From assembly GCA_938042245.1 (NCBI GenBank), contig CALIRO010000053.1, positions 1 to 54,643 on the forward strand: a DNA stretch of 54,643 bases. The letters are read 5' to 3'. Made by a program: the position numbers and the translations under genes. Position 1 is the stretch's first letter; each line of letters starts with the position of its first letter. The notes beneath the pieces were generated by a model. It searched no databases and was not told the DNA's origin. It saw nothing but the letters and a program-made list of their open reading frames with translations. This stretch comes from an uncultured Thermoguttaceae bacterium (GTDB taxonomy: Bacteria > Planctomycetota > Planctomycetia > Pirellulales > Thermoguttaceae). Shown piece after piece: positions 25,952-34,338 of the stretch.

Positions 25952-26527
25952 TTATTGCTCCACAAATGAGAAGTCGCTGAAGATTACCGCCTTTAAATAC
26001 CTTTTGCCCAGCAGAGCGTTAGTTTTCTCTAAAATCTTCCTTTTAATCAAGCCCAAACCGGCATCCGTCAGATCTGTAAGCTCTGCCGAACGAACAATGA
26101 CAATGATCTGATCCCGAAAACGATGGATATTGGCTTGCAAAGCCTCTTGAAACTGTTTGTGATCTTCAGTGGCCACCGTGCCGTACAAATGGAAGTCGAT
26201 CCGCAAAGTGGTATTGGAAATGGGCTGGTAAGAGGTAATCGTAAATTCTCCCAAATCTACCTCTACTTGGGGGACAGTTACCTCCAAACCGATTGGTTCT
26301 GATGTGGGAGGAAAGGAACTAGCATTTTGCTCCGAAGGGGAAGAACCCCCTGCTAGGGCAGCAGTTTCTACCTCTCCGGGGAGGAAGAGATAGACGATCA
26401 GGCATTCGGCTAATACTACTCCCATGAGGAAGAGACCGACCAGGATTTTTCCGAGAACCCCTCTTGTGGATGGTACGGTCTGATCTGTTTGTTGGGCTAC
26501 ACTCTCAGCACTGGTGTTCTGGGACAT
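25952..26527 (-). CDS. fliL: Flagellar basal-body protein FliL
   Basis: A 191-residue single-span inner-membrane protein of the FliL family, which associates with the stator. The membrane span is at about 27-50 (LVGLFLMGVVLAECLIVYLFLP), followed by a Ser/Glu-rich linker and the periplasmic FliL domain (VEVDLGEFTITSYQPISNTTLRIDFHLYGTVA to ILEKTNALLGKRYLKAVIFSDFSFVEQ). It begins a new block after a 265-base gap downstream of motB and precedes fliN. Confidence 0.88.
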   Translation of the reverse strand: MSQNTSAESVAQQTDQTVPSTRGVLGKILVGLFLMGVVLAECLIVYLFLPGEVETAALAGGSSPSEQNASSFPPTSEPIGLEVTVPQVEVDLGEFTITSYQPISNTTLRIDFHLYGTVATEDHKQFQEALQANIHRFRDQIIVIVRSAELTDLTDAGLGLIKRKILEKTNALLGKRYLKAVIFSDFSFVEQ

Positions 26528-26792
26528 ATAGCCTAAGTATTTAAAACGGAGAAAATAGGAAAAATAGAAACTCTATGGAAAATATAGAACTTAAAAGGTT
26601 GTCCTGCCAAAAACGAAAAGAACTGGGAATGAAAAAGAAAAGCAACTAGCCCAGAAGGGCCTCTTTAAAACTATAGCTTATGGGAGCGGAAAGTGGGCTT
26701 TGAGTACCCCAGTTTTCCCGGCTCCAAGAGTGGCCTCTTTAAACTTATAGCTTCTGAAAAGAGAACCAGAGGAAGACAGTTGGTTTTAAAGG
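26528..26792. other. Gap between motB and fliL with a direct-repeat pair
   Basis: GGCCTCTTTAAAACTATAGCTTATG (about 26658-26682) and GGCCTCTTTAAACTTATAGCTTCTG (26732-26756) are nearly the same sequence, 74 bases apart. The gap is AT-rich and could hold a separate promoter for fliL onward, but no consensus was identified. Confidence 0.5.
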
Positions 26793-27548
26793 CTAGTGAT
26801 GCGCTTTAGGGGGGATTTCTAATGAGTTTGGTCCTAAATCTGCCAATTCGCTCAATAAGTGGATTTCCACTCGAGAGTTTTCCTGGAGTTTCAGGGGGTC
26901 TTCCCCTTTTTCGAGGGGTTCATTATCCGCCACCACCGTCAAGACCAATCGCTTCGGGTTAATTCCAAGCCGCACTAAGACCTCTTTGGTTTGGATACAT
27001 CGCTCATAGGCCAATTGCCAGTGGTCTTTGAAGGGGCTATCGGGAGGCAGGGGCCGAGAGGTGGTATGGCCTCGGATTTCAATCTTTTGGGGTTTACCCT
27101 GTAAGAACCGGGCAATTTCTTCCAGCCGCTGAAGATTATCCTGATCGATCTGAGCCGAAGTTTCCTCGAAACGGATTCTTCCGCCCAAGGTGCGATCGCC
27201 GGTTCGGCGAATGGATTGGACGCGGGCGAAATCGCCCACCGGAGCCCGGATCCGGTCGCCGCCGTTCATAGTATCCAGGCGGCGAGCCCGACCGGTGGCA
27301 GCCAAGACGGCCAGTTTCATCGTGGTATTCAAAGGACGGACCGGTCCAGGAATCACACTGGTTTTAGCCCGTTCATAGCCGAACTGACGCCGCAGCGCCT
27401 CCAAAATCATTTGAAACTGCTCTTTGTTGCGGATTTCGCTCATCGAGGCTAGTAGGATAAAAAAGCACAATAGCAGCGACATCATGTCGCCATAGGTAAC
27501 CACCCATTCAGGCGCCCCTTTTGGGGGTTCTTCCGGAGGTAGAGCCAT
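26793..27548 (-). CDS. motB: Stator protein MotB
   Basis: A 251-residue stator subunit. The N-terminal span PEWVVTYGDMMSLLLCFFILLASMSE contains the conserved proton-carrying Asp (VTYGD). The C-terminal half is an OmpA-like peptidoglycan-binding domain (KIEIRGHTTSRPL, YERCIQTKEVLVRLGINPKRL), although the usual GHTD reads GHTT. It starts three bases after the motA stop, so the two are coupled. It anchors the stator to the cell wall. Confidence 0.93.
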   Translation of the reverse strand: MALPPEEPPKGAPEWVVTYGDMMSLLLCFFILLASMSEIRNKEQFQMILEALRRQFGYERAKTSVIPGPVRPLNTTMKLAVLAATGRARRLDTMNGGDRIRAPVGDFARVQSIRRTGDRTLGGRIRFEETSAQIDQDNLQRLEEIARFLQGKPQKIEIRGHTTSRPLPPDSPFKDHWQLAYERCIQTKEVLVRLGINPKRLVLTVVADNEPLEKGEDPLKLQENSRVEIHLLSELADLGPNSLEIPPKAHH

Positions 27549-27551
27549 CGT

Positions 27552-28328
27552 TTAGGCCGCCTTTCGCAGGTTGCCGCGCTGATTCGGGGGGAGAAAAGTA
27601 CTGAGCTTTTGTTCAATTACCCGGGGGTTATCTCCCGATTGGATGCTCATAACCCCTCGGAGAATAATTTCCATTCCCAACATCTCATGTCTGTTGAGAC
27701 TGGCCAGTTTATCCGCCATGGGCAGGGCGACCACATTGGCCATCAGGGAACCATAAAAGGTGGTAATCAACGCCACGGCCATCCCAGGGCCGATGGAGTC
27801 CGGGTCTTTCATGTTGCCCAGCATGATGATCAGACCGATCAAGGTGCCGAGCATCCCAAAGGCGGGACCATATTTTCCATACAGTTCGAAGAGGAGCTTT
27901 CCCTTTTGATGGCGGGCGGCCACAGCGGCCATTTCGTTGTTCAACACTTCCTGGATGACTTCTGGCCGGACTCCATCTACGGCCATTTGGATGCCCAGGA
28001 TTAAAAACGGATCATGGATTTCTTCCAGACGGCTTTCCAAGGCTAACAATCCGTCCCGTCGGGCGGTTTCCGCCAAGGAAACAATTTGGGCGATCAACTT
28101 CCGGTGATCTTCCAAGCGGTTTGTGAACAAATTCTTCGCCACGCGGAAAAGATTTAAAAAATCCGGCAAAGGAGAGGAAAGCAATACGGCGGCGGTGGCG
28201 CCTCCGATGACCACCATCAAGGATGGGTAATCGACAAATGCTTGGATCCCGCCGCCTTGGGACATCGCTAAACTAAGCAGAAGGACTCCTAAGCCTCCTA
28301 CTAAGCCCAGAATGGTGCCAATGTCCAT
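27552..28328 (-). CDS. motA: Stator protein MotA
   Basis: A 258-residue MotA with four membrane spans: GTILGLVGGLGVLLLSLAM, DYPSLMVVIGGATAAVLLSS, YGPAFGMLGTLIGLIIMLG and GPGMAVALITTFYGSLMANVVALPMADKL. The cytoplasmic loop between spans 2 and 3 carries the charged residues that contact FliG. The start at 28328 has AAGGAG eight bases upstream. Its place between flbD and motB in a hook/basal-body cluster is a common arrangement outside the enteric bacteria. Confidence 0.95.
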   Translation of the reverse strand: MDIGTILGLVGGLGVLLLSLAMSQGGGIQAFVDYPSLMVVIGGATAAVLLSSPLPDFLNLFRVAKNLFTNRLEDHRKLIAQIVSLAETARRDGLLALESRLEEIHDPFLILGIQMAVDGVRPEVIQEVLNNEMAAVAARHQKGKLLFELYGKYGPAFGMLGTLIGLIIMLGNMKDPDSIGPGMAVALITTFYGSLMANVVALPMADKLASLNRHEMLGMEIILRGVMSIQSGDNPRVIEQKLSTFLPPNQRGNLRKAA

Positions 28329-28352
28329 GCTTCGATCTCCTTGGAGACGCAG

Positions 28353-28568
28353 TTACGGGGTGCTCCTCCTGGGCGTGGGAAGCGGGATGAGATGTTTGGC
28401 TTGTTGATAGGCGACGGCCCGGCGGAGCACCTCATCCATCGTTTCGGCAACGACCAAGCGATGGCCGGTGGTGAGGGTAACAAAGGTATCTGGCCTGGCC
28501 TCTACGAATTGGATCAGATCGGCGTTCAGCACAAACACCTCTCCATCGAGGCGGGTTAACTTGATCAT
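28353..28568 (-). CDS. flbD: FlbD family flagellar protein
   Basis: A 71-residue FlbD protein (MIKLTRLDGEVFVLNADLI, FVTLTTGHRLVVAETMDEVLRR). The family is always linked to flagellar hook or motor genes and its exact role is not settled; it is unrelated to the Caulobacter sigma-54 activator of the same name. The start at 28568 has AAGGAG nine bases upstream; a longer frame to 28610 lacks this. It lies between flgE and motA. Confidence 0.93.
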   Translation of the reverse strand: MIKLTRLDGEVFVLNADLIQFVEARPDTFVTLTTGHRLVVAETMDEVLRRAVAYQQAKHLIPLPTPRRSTP

Positions 28569-28685
28569 ATCTTCGGGCTCCTTTTTCCGGAGGGGAGCAA
28601 ATCTGTTCATCCTATGGGTTCATTACCGCCAAACGGATCTGGAGGGGATGTTCAGGAAGAGTCTCCTAAGATATAGGACAGTAGT

Positions 28686-31139
28686 TTACCGATGGATGGA
28701 CAGGAGTTCGTCTAACATCTGTTGGGAGGTGCTGATCACCCGGGTATTGCTTCGGTACATGGTGGCGGCCAGGATCAGATCGACCAGGTTGCCTCCGATA
28801 TCAGTATTGGATAGTTCGACCGCCCCGGCGATGATTTGACCAAGGCCTTGTTCATTTGGCCGACCCATTACTGGCAGTCCGGAGTTAACGCCGGCGGCAA
28901 AAAGGTTTTGACCCCTCTGTTCCAAACCAGCCGGGTTAGCAAACCGGGCCAAAATAATCTGGCCTAAATCCCTGGTTACGCCATTGGAAAAGACCCCCCG
29001 GATCCTACCATCTTCGCCCACGATGAAGCTGGTCAGGACCCCCGGTGCGGAGCCGTCCTGCCGAGAAACTGCCAATGTACTGTTCTCTACTGCAAGACCG
29101 GATAATTGCGAGAAATCCAGGTTAAATTCCAACGGGGAGCGGGATGCTACATCTCGACGTTCGATCGAAACCGTTGAGTTGGTTACCGAAACGAAGTTTC
29201 CTTCCCCGTCGAAGGTAATCAGACCGGTCCCGACAGCAATGTTGACACCAGTCAACGGCTGATTGTCCGGCGAATCCGCATACCAACGATATACCGTCGT
29301 GGTGCTGGTCCGTTGGACTAAGGTCGCTGTAATCCGCACGCTGATGGGGATACCTAAGGAATCGTAGGCGATGAAGTCGGCAACAGCACTTTCCCCCTTG
29401 GCCGTCTGGACCGTAGAAAATGGAAGATTCACCGTGGATTGGACGCCGTCTATCTCTAATTGAAAGCCGGACAGACCGATGCTTACGGCATTCGCAGTGC
29501 CGGTATTACTGACGATCCGAATGCGGCCGTTCTGTATCGAAGCCCCTGGGCTTTCGCCGGTCTGGCTGTCTGAAGGGATAGGATTATTCGGATCGGAACC
29601 CGGCGGCCGTTGGATCCCCAGGGCTTGCTCCATAAAGGTAAGCAACTCCTGGACGGTAGTCGTATTGGTGATTGTAAACTCTTTGGTCGTTAGAGATCGG
29701 CCGCCTTTTCGCCCAGTAAAGACCAAGGTTCCTTCTTGAAAGACCCGTAGATAATTTGGCCCATCCCGTCGCAGCACATTGACCAGCAGGGTGTTATAAC
29801 CGATCCGGGGGCCATCCAGGTCAATGGTGGGATTGTTCTTGATCTGTTCGTCGGTGAAGTGGTCGGTCCAACCGCCCGAAAGGGTTGGCGTATCGATCCA
29901 ATCCACGAAATAGAAGGTGTTTTCGTTATCCGCTAAGTTACGATAAATACGTACATATTGCCATTCTCCGCTAGGTATCGGAATATTGGAGATCTGAATC
30001 CGGCCGTTGACCACATTGACCGGACCAAGCAGTTTCGTAGGTCGGCTCTCTTCCCCAGCCGGAGGCGGACCAGGCTGCTGGGCAAACGTAATATAGTAAC
30101 TATAGTTGCCCGTCAGCAGGGTTTCATTTAACTCGTTGCCCGGCACGATCGACCCGTCATCGGTCCAGGTGGTAGTAACATTATCCGGAATTTCGTAAAT
30201 AAACCGAAACGCCCCGTATTGGCCTGTCAAGGGATCATAGTCGGCCCGATAAATTCGGCGGGTGGCGTAAGTCCCAGTGGGATCCGTAGGGATATTATTG
30301 ATGGTGATTTGTCGATATATACCTTGCATGTCAATTTCTACACTGGTGGGGGAAGGCGTGCTTTCGGTATCGAAATCCGAGCCAATCGTGCCATTGGCAA
30401 ACACCACTCGGTACCGATACCTGGCGTTCGGATCCAGATTGCCGACCAAATCCCGCGTAAAATCTCCCGGCCCCATGATGGTCGGCACGGGGGAAAACTG
30501 GGCGGTGGTCCCAGCGGCATCGGCGTCCGGCGCCGTCCGAGCAGCGTCGCCAAGGATTTGGGTTTGGATGATTTCCGAGGTATCGGCCAAGTTCCCGGTG
30601 GGCGAAAGGGTTCCTTCCAGATAGACGTTTTGCGTTGGCTCGGCTACGGCGGCCGCTCCCAACGGAATCGTCAACGGCTGTAAGACTGTCGATTGGATCT
30701 CGAACTGGTCATCCACCGTATAACCCAGCAGCCGATTCCCGGTGATGGTAACCAATTGGCTTTGCGAATTCAGCTTGAAAATTCCATTTCGAGTATAAAG
30801 ATTTTCGCCACCGGTGGCCTGCACAATGAAAAAGCCTTGGCCTTGAATGGCTAGGTCCGTGGGACTGGAACTAATTTCGATGGTCCCCTGGGAGAAATCT
30901 GGGGTGATACTGGCCACCATGGTACCCAAGCCAATTTGCCGGGGATTGCTCCCGCCGGATGTACTGGTCGGTGCGGCGCCCAAACTTCGGGTCTGCAAAA
31001 ACTGGGTGGCAAAGGCCGCCTGGGAGGCTTTAAAACCCACCGTATTCGTATTGGCCAAATTGTTCCCCACTACGTCGATGGTGGTTTCTGCTGCTGTCAA
31101 GCCGGTTAGCGCAGTGCTTAATGCCGAAGCAAGTCCCAT
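28686..31139 (-). CDS. flgE: Flagellar hook protein FlgE with inserted tandem domains
   Basis: An 817-residue hook protein. The N-terminal rod signature (ALSTALTGLTAAETTIDVVGNNLANTNTVGFKASQ) and the C-terminal ANPAGLEQRGQNLFAAGVNSG ... VELSNTDIGGNLVDLILAATMYRSNTRVISTSQQMLDELLSI are standard; C-terminal hook domains occupy about 450-800. Between residues about 239 and 432 lie two related blocks of roughly 90 residues (ARYRYRVVFANG...ATRRIYRADYD...WTDDGSI and NYSYYITFAQQ...YVRIYRNLADN...WTDHFTD), which look like beta-sandwich domains. Enteric FlgE has about 400 residues. The start has AAGGAGG seven bases upstream. Confidence 0.94.
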   Translation of the reverse strand: MGLASALSTALTGLTAAETTIDVVGNNLANTNTVGFKASQAAFATQFLQTRSLGAAPTSTSGGSNPRQIGLGTMVASITPDFSQGTIEISSSPTDLAIQGQGFFIVQATGGENLYTRNGIFKLNSQSQLVTITGNRLLGYTVDDQFEIQSTVLQPLTIPLGAAAVAEPTQNVYLEGTLSPTGNLADTSEIIQTQILGDAARTAPDADAAGTTAQFSPVPTIMGPGDFTRDLVGNLDPNARYRYRVVFANGTIGSDFDTESTPSPTSVEIDMQGIYRQITINNIPTDPTGTYATRRIYRADYDPLTGQYGAFRFIYEIPDNVTTTWTDDGSIVPGNELNETLLTGNYSYYITFAQQPGPPPAGEESRPTKLLGPVNVVNGRIQISNIPIPSGEWQYVRIYRNLADNENTFYFVDWIDTPTLSGGWTDHFTDEQIKNNPTIDLDGPRIGYNTLLVNVLRRDGPNYLRVFQEGTLVFTGRKGGRSLTTKEFTITNTTTVQELLTFMEQALGIQRPPGSDPNNPIPSDSQTGESPGASIQNGRIRIVSNTGTANAVSIGLSGFQLEIDGVQSTVNLPFSTVQTAKGESAVADFIAYDSLGIPISVRITATLVQRTSTTTVYRWYADSPDNQPLTGVNIAVGTGLITFDGEGNFVSVTNSTVSIERRDVASRSPLEFNLDFSQLSGLAVENSTLAVSRQDGSAPGVLTSFIVGEDGRIRGVFSNGVTRDLGQIILARFANPAGLEQRGQNLFAAGVNSGLPVMGRPNEQGLGQIIAGAVELSNTDIGGNLVDLILAATMYRSNTRVISTSQQMLDELLSIHR

Positions 31140-31439
31140 AGATTTTCCTCCTTCGGTAAGACTCCTCCAATAATATGTTCGTTAGGATATTTCCCCCAAG
31201 TAGAGGTGAACAAATTTGTATTCTCCGATCAAACTACCTTTCCTGGTACACAATGACGTCGACGGCCTGGCCTTCGTCCAGCCGACCGAACAACTTCCTA
31301 TCCTCCGATCCAACAACCTTTCCTGGTACTCTGCGTCTAGGAAACCGGCTACTTGGACCTTGGGGAGTTTCCTTTTTGCGAGAGCCTCTCATCTTCACTT
31401 TTAAGAATACTTTGCACCATCCGTTCTCCGAAGGCGTTC
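31140..31439. other. Gap between flgD and flgE with a direct-repeat pair
   Basis: A 300-base interruption of an otherwise tight flagellar run. CTCCGATC-AAC-ACCTTTCCTGGTAC occurs at 31222-31249 and 31302-31329, exactly 80 bases apart, with 25 of 28 positions equal. No gene is evident. A separate promoter for flgE is plausible but no sigma-54 or sigma-28 consensus was found. Confidence 0.55.
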
Positions 31440-31874
31440 TTACTGGTGGGAAATCGCCACTTCGGTAACATTTTCCAACCGGATCATCTCCGAGCCGATA
31501 TGCAGCCGAGTAACGCCCTCGGCAAAACTGACCCGTTCCACCTGGCCGGTTATGCGCTGACCTGAGTCGGCCAACCCCTGGACCGTTTTGCCCAGTAGGC
31601 TCATGGCGCTGGCCACGTTCTGGGCCATTCCTAATGCTTCAAAGGCGTCCACCAATTTCATATTGGCTTGGAGCTGATATATCTGGTTCAACTGTTGGAC
31701 CATTTCGCTATTTTGCATCGGATTGAGCGGATCTTGATGTTGCAGTTCGGCAATCAGAAGTTTCAGGAACGTTTCCGGCTCGATCTGTTTAAAAAGGAGT
31801 TTGGTGGTTTCGCTATTGTTTTGGGTAGAAGAAGCGGAAACGGTTGAAGCCGGATTGGTAGAACTCATGCTCAT
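31440..31874 (-). CDS. flgD: Hook-capping protein FlgD, short form
   Basis: A 144-residue hook assembly scaffold. The core motif is ETFLKLLIAELQHQDPLNPMQNSEMVQQLNQIYQLQANMKL, near residues 35-77, which is the conserved N-terminal half of FlgD. Only about 65 residues follow (SLLGKTVQGL...VERVSFAEGVTRLHIGSEMIRLENVTEVA), so the tandem C-terminal domains of enteric FlgD (about 230 residues) are mostly absent. Short FlgD forms are known elsewhere. It follows fliK by 20 bases. Confidence 0.9.
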   Translation of the reverse strand: MSMSSTNPASTVSASSTQNNSETTKLLFKQIEPETFLKLLIAELQHQDPLNPMQNSEMVQQLNQIYQLQANMKLVDAFEALGMAQNVASAMSLLGKTVQGLADSGQRITGQVERVSFAEGVTRLHIGSEMIRLENVTEVAISHQ

Positions 31875-31894
31875 CGATCCATCCTTTCCAACAG

Positions 31895-33589
31895 TTAAAT
31901 CACCACATTCAGTTTCGAACTTTCCGAAGCTGCCAAGGGAGTTCCTGGGAGAGTCGGCGGGGAAACGGAGTTGGCATTTCGGGGCCGGTTCTGGAAGGCA
32001 GAAAAGGCTGCTCCTTGGTGTTCTGAGGTGGAGTAGTCCGGCTGGTGGGAATGAGAGCCGGAAGATCCTTCACCAATTTCCACCTCGAATTGTTCGATGC
32101 GGATGTCTTGCTGGGCCAGGCGTTCTCGGAGCATTGGCAGATGTTCCAAGATGGCCGTTCGGGCAGCGGTGTTTTCCACTTCCATTCGGGCCCGGAGCAC
32201 TCCTTCCCGCACCAGCAGTTCCAGCCGGAGCGATCCGAGTTCCGGTGGATGCAACCGCAACCGGAGCGGCCCACCGCCGTCTCGCAGAGCCTGAAAAGCC
32301 CGAACCACTCGCTGGATAAAGCGCACTCGTTGTACATTTGCTTCCTGGGAGGAAGTTTCTACAGCCTGTTTCCCTGGCCTCTGATCGGCCGTTGAAACGC
32401 CTCTAGAGACACTAAAGGCAGAAGAAACATTGCCTGCCTCCCTGATGGCCGGCGTCGTCCCGGCGGTTCCATCGGTTCGCCCAGATTGGGCCGTTTCCGC
32501 GGCCGTCAATAGGGAACCACCGCTTCCCGAGGAAGCCGTCCCCGAAACCTGAGTTGCCGGAACAATAGCCATAGACGCCAAAGGCGCCACACTTCCGGTA
32601 GGATTGATCGGAGCGTCTGGCGTCAGGGCAGCCCCAACGCCTATATGACTAGTCTGTACATTTGTGGCTTTCTGTTCTTCGTTTGACCCAACCAGCCCCG
32701 CCGGAAAAGAATCCGTCCGCTCTGCTCCAGGCCGCCCAACGCCAGCCGATTCGGACTCCAAAACACCCAATACCATAGCATTTTCCGATCGGCTCTCCCC
32801 TACCGGATTACCCTCCAGGTCAACCATCTCCTTCCGAGGGTCTCCGCCAGGTGTCGGCGCCATCTCGAAGCCACCCTCTTGGGTCGAATCCCCCATAGGG
32901 GATTGAGCAACTGGGGGACTGACCGCTTGGCCGGAACCCTCTGGCAACTCTATGGGTTCCAGAGCTGTTGGCCCTTTTTGGGGATTTATTTGTTCATTGT
33001 AATCTGGAATTGTTCCAGAATGCTGCGGGCTATCCAAATGGGTTTCCGGGAATGGCCGCTGAGCAACTGGTTCCTCACCCAAGGTCGATTGCACAGGACC
33101 CAAAAAGAACTCTTCGCGCGCAGAAGGGTTTTCGCTTGGACTCAGATTGTTCGCTACAATTTCTCCCGGGGCCGATCCCAAAGATTGCTCTTGATCTTGG
33201 TTTTTCTTCATCTGGGGGAGGGAACATTTTTCCCTGTTGGATGCACTGGGAGAAGGTACCTTCTCCGACGGCGTGGGAGGAGGGGGAAGGGTAGAATCCG
33301 GTTGTTGCCCGGTTTGGATTGGCCTCTGGCCCGCCTTTTCATCTCGTCCAGAGGCATCCGTTGCTTCCGGCAAGGGCGCCGAAATAGGCGGACCAATGGG
33401 AAGCGTCTTCCGGATCATCGGCAAGGAGCTTTGACGATGTTCCTCATCGGAAAGGGGACTGCCTAACTGACTAGCCAACTTCAATTGCTCCTCAAACAGT
33501 CCGCTCCGGAGCATTTCCAAGCTCAGACCGCCCGAACTCCTGCTGCCAAAAAAATGTCTTAGGACTTCCAAAGCACTGAAAGCTGTCAT
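31895..33589 (-). CDS. fliK: Flagellar hook-length control protein FliK
   Basis: A 564-residue protein. Most of the N-terminal 400 residues are Ser/Pro/Gly/Glu-rich and lack a fold signature, as usual for the ruler part of FliK. The conserved C-terminal domain is visible at about 425-500: GGPLRLRLHPPELGSLRLELLVREGVLRARMEVENTAARTAILEHLPMLRERLAQQDIRIEQFEVEIG. It sets hook length and signals FlhB to switch substrates. The start has AGGAG seven bases upstream. Position before flgD and flgE fits. Confidence 0.88.
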   Translation of the reverse strand: MTAFSALEVLRHFFGSRSSGGLSLEMLRSGLFEEQLKLASQLGSPLSDEEHRQSSLPMIRKTLPIGPPISAPLPEATDASGRDEKAGQRPIQTGQQPDSTLPPPPTPSEKVPSPSASNREKCSLPQMKKNQDQEQSLGSAPGEIVANNLSPSENPSAREEFFLGPVQSTLGEEPVAQRPFPETHLDSPQHSGTIPDYNEQINPQKGPTALEPIELPEGSGQAVSPPVAQSPMGDSTQEGGFEMAPTPGGDPRKEMVDLEGNPVGESRSENAMVLGVLESESAGVGRPGAERTDSFPAGLVGSNEEQKATNVQTSHIGVGAALTPDAPINPTGSVAPLASMAIVPATQVSGTASSGSGGSLLTAAETAQSGRTDGTAGTTPAIREAGNVSSAFSVSRGVSTADQRPGKQAVETSSQEANVQRVRFIQRVVRAFQALRDGGGPLRLRLHPPELGSLRLELLVREGVLRARMEVENTAARTAILEHLPMLRERLAQQDIRIEQFEVEIGEGSSGSHSHQPDYSTSEHQGAAFSAFQNRPRNANSVSPPTLPGTPLAASESSKLNVVI

Positions 33590-33651
33590 GCCTCTTCTCC
33601 TCCGATTGGATCAGGTTCGTTTTCCTTTTGGGCGGCCGGTTCCGAGATCTC

Positions 33652-34338
33652 CTATGGCTGGGGGGTGCTAGGGGGGATTGGTTTTTTGTTTTGGTCGGCC
33701 AGATCGGCCACGGCAGCCCCTTGCCGGAGCCGACGGAGGACCTCCGCCAACTGGTCCATCTCTTCCGGGGTTTTAAATTCGTTCAGTATTTTCGCCCGTT
33801 TGCTCTCTTGCATTTCGCTCAGAAGCAAAACCACCTGATCAAGCTGATTGTCTTTGAGCATTTGGAGGATTTGTTGTTTGGCCTGTGCTGGTTTGAGGCG
33901 TTGGAGGATGGCGGCGGTTTGGCTGGTGCCTTCGCTTTCGGCTTGTTTCCGAAGGGCCAACAGTTTGCTCTCAAACTCTTCTCGTTGGGTTTCGTATCGA
34001 CGTTTTTCCTCGGCCAGTTGCCGCTCCTGGGATTGCACCTGTTCCCGAAGCGTTCTGATCATTTGTTCCTTAAGTTCGATGTTCCGTAGATGCACCGCTC
34101 GTTGCTGGGCGATCTGTTCCAGGGAGACCTGCTCTTGCAACGGGGGTGTGGGTTCGGCAGGTTTTGGCTCCGGTTTGGTCTCGATGCCATGATAGATGGC
34201 CAACATTTGGATCAGTTTCTGCCGGGTGAGTTTCCCTTGGGCAATGGTCCATCCCAGGAGAATGGCTTCGGTAATGCATGTTCCAACACATATACAAATG
34301 ATGATAACCATTCCTATCCTCAGGAACCGCCCCATCAT
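33652..34338 (-). CDS. MotE-like membrane-anchored coiled-coil protein
   Basis: A 228-residue protein with one N-terminal membrane span (about 6-32, IGMVIIICICVGTCITEAILLGW), a Pro/Glu linker, a long coiled coil (about 70-140, rich in E, Q, R) and a C-terminal MgtE-N-like helical block (AAILQRLKPAQAKQQILQMLKDNQLDQVVLLLSEMQESKRAKILNEF). This layout is that of MotE, a periplasmic chaperone for MotC in alpha-proteobacteria, and of unnamed flagellar cluster proteins elsewhere. Its start overlaps the fliJ stop (ATGATG), with GAGGAG upstream. Assignment as MotE is by layout only. Confidence 0.7.
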   Translation of the reverse strand: MMGRFLRIGMVIIICICVGTCITEAILLGWTIAQGKLTRQKLIQMLAIYHGIETKPEPKPAEPTPPLQEQVSLEQIAQQRAVHLRNIELKEQMIRTLREQVQSQERQLAEEKRRYETQREEFESKLLALRKQAESEGTSQTAAILQRLKPAQAKQQILQMLKDNQLDQVVLLLSEMQESKRAKILNEFKTPEEMDQLAEVLRRLRQGAAVADLADQNKKPIPPSTPQP

